Positions 61,331-64,000 of a stretch of 64,000 nucleotides of DNA are shown here, in pieces. Positions within the stretch are counted from its first letter, which is position 1. Each line of letters begins with the position of its first letter. A program made the translations under genes and the position numbers. The DNA lies in the NCBI GenBank assembly GCA_026225945.1, contig JAMJFZ010000107.1, positions 50,445,001-50,509,000 of the forward strand, in the 5' to 3' direction. The notes below the pieces were generated by a model that saw only the letters and a program-made list of their open reading frames with translations, made no database searches and was not told the DNA's origin. The DNA comes from Cricetomys ansorgei (taxonomy: Eukaryota > Chordata > Mammalia > Rodentia > Nesomyidae).

Positions 61331-62224
61331 CGCTTTTTATTTTAGTGCTCCTTGTTATCGCTCTGATTGTTTTCGGCTAAGGTTTTTGAGGTTTTTTGTT
61401 TTTTTTAACCTTGAGAAGAAAAAGCAAGGTCCTTTGGAGTGTCAGGAAATCAGTGGCAGAGATGACAAACTGCAGGCAATAGCCCTGAGCTTTGCAGGGC
61501 GGTGGGTCGAGGGTCATCTTCTGAGTAGGTCTAGCCTGAGGTGGCCTGGCCTGACTGGTGCAGGCCAGAGGCCTGGCAAGGTGTGGGTCAGTGGGAGTCC
61601 CGCCCAACATCAGCCAGCTGGTATTTCCACCAGCAGGAGTGCTGAGCTCCAGGAGGGTACCAGGTATGCCAGAAGCAGCCCTTTGAAATGCATTAGGGCA
61701 ATTCAAATGTTCTAGGGCTCACATGACAGGCACCAAATGGCAGGGCTGTGTTTGAAGGACTCCAGTGAGGAGACAAGCAGTTCTGCCTGATTCTGGGTAG
61801 AAAGAGACACCAGAAACTGACAGCAGATAGCCTCTCACCGTGATGGGGAGCAACCCTGGGAGGAGAGTGGCCTTCCAATAGCCTTCTAGAGTCCCTCATT
61901 TGTTCCCTGGGTGAGCTTTACTATGCCGTCCACGTGGATGGGTCAAAGAGTATGTTTTCTCGCCTTTTTTTTTTTTTTTTTTTTTTTGGGTGATTCAGTT
62001 GTTTTTCGAATACTGGAGTCTAGGAATCGCGAAGCGTTTTAGATGTGCCTCCAAAGGGTGACGCGGGTTTCTGGGCTATGCTAATGACAAAGATCATTCG
62101 ATATCAAGTCACTGTCTTGACAGGACCGCTTAAAGGGCCATTGAAGGTATGTTATTGTGATGAGGCAGATTATGAAGATAAGCATGCAAATTTCATACCA
62201 TGGTAGGCTGAGCTTCTTGAAATG
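61331..62224. other. Dlc1: Intron sequence after the Dlc1 first exon
   Basis: A T-run lies at 61964-61987. A 137-codon frame (61302-61715) and an antisense 109-codon frame have no recognised domain. Nothing here is clearly exonic. Confidence 0.5.
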
Positions 62225-62325
62225 AATGTGATTTATTATCTTTGAGACAAGGTGTATCCCAGCCTGGCCTCCTTCCTCAGCTCCCAGTGCTGAGATTACA
62301 GGTGTGAACCACCACATCCTAAAGG
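62225..62325 (-). repeat. B1 SINE, antisense, diverged
   Basis: It reads tttgagacaaggtgtatccc, agcctggcctccttcctcag, ctcccagtgctgagattaca and ggtgtgaaccaccaca. Confidence 0.7.
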
Positions 62326-63333
62326 AAAAGTTTTTTTCTCTGCTAATCTAAATATTTCCTAGAACAAGGAGAGAACGAACAATATTAAATTTAACCACCA
62401 AGCAGGATAGAGAAAACAAAGTATTTTAAATTTTACCTTGTTATTATTGCTTGGAAACAAAATGTGATGCCTTAATTAAAGCAACCAAACTGTCCGAATT
62501 ACCCAGTAACACATAGCAGTTGGCCAGAGGAAGCTATGGACATAGGATACACAAGTATAAGATGCCCAACTAGATCAGCTGACTTACAAAAAGAAAAGAA
62601 CTATTTCTTCATCATCATAACATATTTTATTACTAACAAAACAATATCTGCTTATGGTTTGGTGTATTAGCTTGAACATAAGGCTAATTGAAACATTGCT
62701 GTTTTCCTGGATGTCCTCTCCGATATTCATGGAATCTAGAATTTGACAGCTGAGGACAGATGAGAATGAGAATATTATGGCTTGAAAGTTCTGTGTGCTT
62801 CACATTTTGGGTTATGTATTAACAGTCTATTTGTACAGTCCAAATGCAGGAGCCAATATTAATGCAAACCACCTGGAGAGCAATCATTACTTTTGATGTG
62901 TGGCGGAAAATAAAGCAGTCCTGTACCTCTGGCAGCAAATAGGATTTTGCTACTCCCGTCACACTGAAGGAATTCTTCACGTTACTTGGCTTCTCAAGGA
63001 GGAGTATAAGCATGCTGGGGTGTTTATATAGTGAAGAATGTGGGCAAAGAAAAAGAACCTGGCATACAACTGAGGCTGATTCCTGAGGACCTGGGCAGTA
63101 TTGTGTCCTCCCTGGTCCTTGGCTCCTAGCTGACACTGTCAGTGTTTGTAAACCAGAGATTGGCCTGTTGCTCATCCAAACCCCGAGAGTGCTTACTCCC
63201 ACCCTCCCCTCTGGCTTTCCTGCACTTAACCCTTCCACTGAGCAAAAACACAAAATCACAGCCGAGATTCACTTTTCTGAACAGCAGAGAAACTCATTGT
63301 TAATTGACACCGCCACTTGGCCTTCCCTTGTAG
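62326..63333. other. Dlc1: Intron sequence, nothing recognised
   Basis: A 146-codon antisense frame (62819-63259) has no known motif. Confidence 0.45.
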
Positions 63334-63389
63334 GACGGAGAGCGGTAGAAAGTCCACCTCATTTCACTTTGAAAGAAATGAGGCCACAG
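63334..63389 (+). other. Exon-like 56-base segment in the first intron (unproven)
   Basis: A pyrimidine-rich acceptor (cttcccttgtag) precedes it and a strong donor (cacag|gtaagg) follows. Joined to the Dlc1 exon it would stay open (GRRAVESPPHFTLKEMRPQ). However, 56 bases is not a multiple of three, so the shared downstream exon would be read in the wrong frame. It may be a cryptic or decoy exon, or chance. Confidence 0.2.
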
Positions 63390-63562
63390 GTAAGGGGAAC
63401 TGGAAGCATTTGGTGGAAAGTACTTCTGCTATGCTATCCCAGGGCTGATGGCCTTGGTGGCTTGCACCAGGCTTCTCTACAAACAATTAGAGTTTGGCTC
63501 TTTCTAACTGGACAAAGAGTGGGGCCATGAATGAAGTGTTAAGCTTTTTTATTAGGTTATTT

Positions 63563-63632
63563 CTGTCTTTCTCATCTCTCTCTTTCTGTCCCTTTCTGTA
63601 TGTCTCTGTCTCTCTCTCTCTCTCTCTCTCTC
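63563..63632 (+). repeat. (TC)n polypyrimidine tract
   Basis: TC-rich run ending in about 15 TC units. Confidence 0.9.
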
Positions 63633-63933
63633 CACCTGCATTATTTAATAGTTCCTATGATACCCCAAGTGATGCCATGTACAAAACCTGTCATTTACCT
63701 CTCCTTGCGTTAAACTCTCTTGAGAACTGTGTCTGTCATTTTTAAGGCTCTGCAGCCTTATATGGACACGGAGCTGCCACTCGGAAAAGGCCTCCCAGTT
63801 GTGAGAAATGACAGAATGGATTGTCTTAATTTCACCTGCTTCATATTTATGTCCCTCTTTGTGCTCAGTCAGAACCCCTAAGAGATCCTCTTACCCATGT
63901 TCCCTGCCCCGACCCACTGCCTTCTTTCTTTAG
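63633..63933. other. Dlc1: Intron sequence, nothing recognised
   Basis: No repeat or exon is seen before the candidate exon at 63934. Confidence 0.45.
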
Positions 63934-63969
63934 AGCGGATCGTGTCTCTTACCAAGTGGGAACTTGAAG
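63934..63969 (+). other. Exon-like 36-base phase-preserving segment (unproven)
   Basis: It is preceded by a good polypyrimidine tract and acceptor (cttctttctttag) and followed by AAG|GTAATG. Joined to the phase-1 Dlc1 donor it reads ERIVSLTKWELE and again leaves phase 1, so it could be included without breaking the frame. The known isoform length fits direct joining without it. It could be a rare cassette exon or a chance match. Confidence 0.25.
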
Positions 63970-64000
63970 GTAATGATAATTGACTGATGGGCGCACAGCC

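Overview
This is mammalian, rodent-type genomic DNA. The main evidence is the dense set of rodent SINEs (B1, B2/B3, ID and B1/ID composites), rodent-type L1 3' ends, MT/ORR1-like ERVL-MaLR LTRs and many CA microsatellites. Older mammalian repeats (L2, MIR, MLT1-like LTRs, Tigger-like DNA) lie beneath them. Nothing resembles bacterial or viral gene organisation. Nearly all long open frames fall in repeats, simple-sequence tracts or the CpG island and are not genes. The exact species cannot be read from the sequence; a muroid rodent (mouse, rat, hamster or similar) fits best.

Only one protein-coding exon can be supported, at 61042-61180 on the + strand, inside a CpG island at about 60725-61330. 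It encodes 46 residues plus one base and ends at a strong CAG|GTGAGG donor. The peptide, with the block RRSFSDHIRDSTARAL, the phase-1 donor and the 47-residue contribution after splicing all match the alternative first coding exon of Dlc1 (deleted in liver cancer 1, a RhoGAP with SAM and START domains). This is the isoform I recall as DLC1 isoform 4, 1125 residues in human. The remaining Dlc1 exons lie beyond the right edge. If the gene has the same layout as in other mammals, positions 1 to about 60.7 kb are intron of the long Dlc1 isoform and upstream DNA for this internal promoter. That is inference, because no long-isoform exon was recognised here.

Layout: 1-20 kb is sparse unique sequence with SINEs, L2 fragments, an L1 3' end at 11.2-11.95 kb, CA tracts and MaLR LTRs. 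The 20-27 kb stretch is L1-rich: an L1 3' UTR split by a complete MaLR LTR at 21.6 kb, an oppositely oriented L1 3' UTR at 22.5 kb, and a 5'-truncated L1 with ORF2 C-terminal sequence at 24.7-26.3 kb. The 27-35 kb stretch is mostly unrecognised sequence, with a probable antisense solo retroviral LTR at 31.55 kb and a 200-bp polypyrimidine tract at 32.5 kb. The 35-52 kb stretch holds SINE clusters, several antisense MaLR LTRs and L2. The 52.9-54.1 kb stretch is an old antisense L1. The 56.6-59.8 kb stretch has L1/LTR/B2 remnants. From 60.7 kb come the CpG-island promoter, the first exon and the beginning of the following intron. That intron holds two unproven exon-like segments, at 63334-63389 and 63934-63969.

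I found no exotic system. The most useful leads are the alternative Dlc1 promoter, an in-frame upstream ORF ending 54 bases before the start codon, and a phase-preserving 36-base candidate exon near the right edge. Repeat family names and boundaries come from reading the sequence and memory of consensus features, so ends are approximate.
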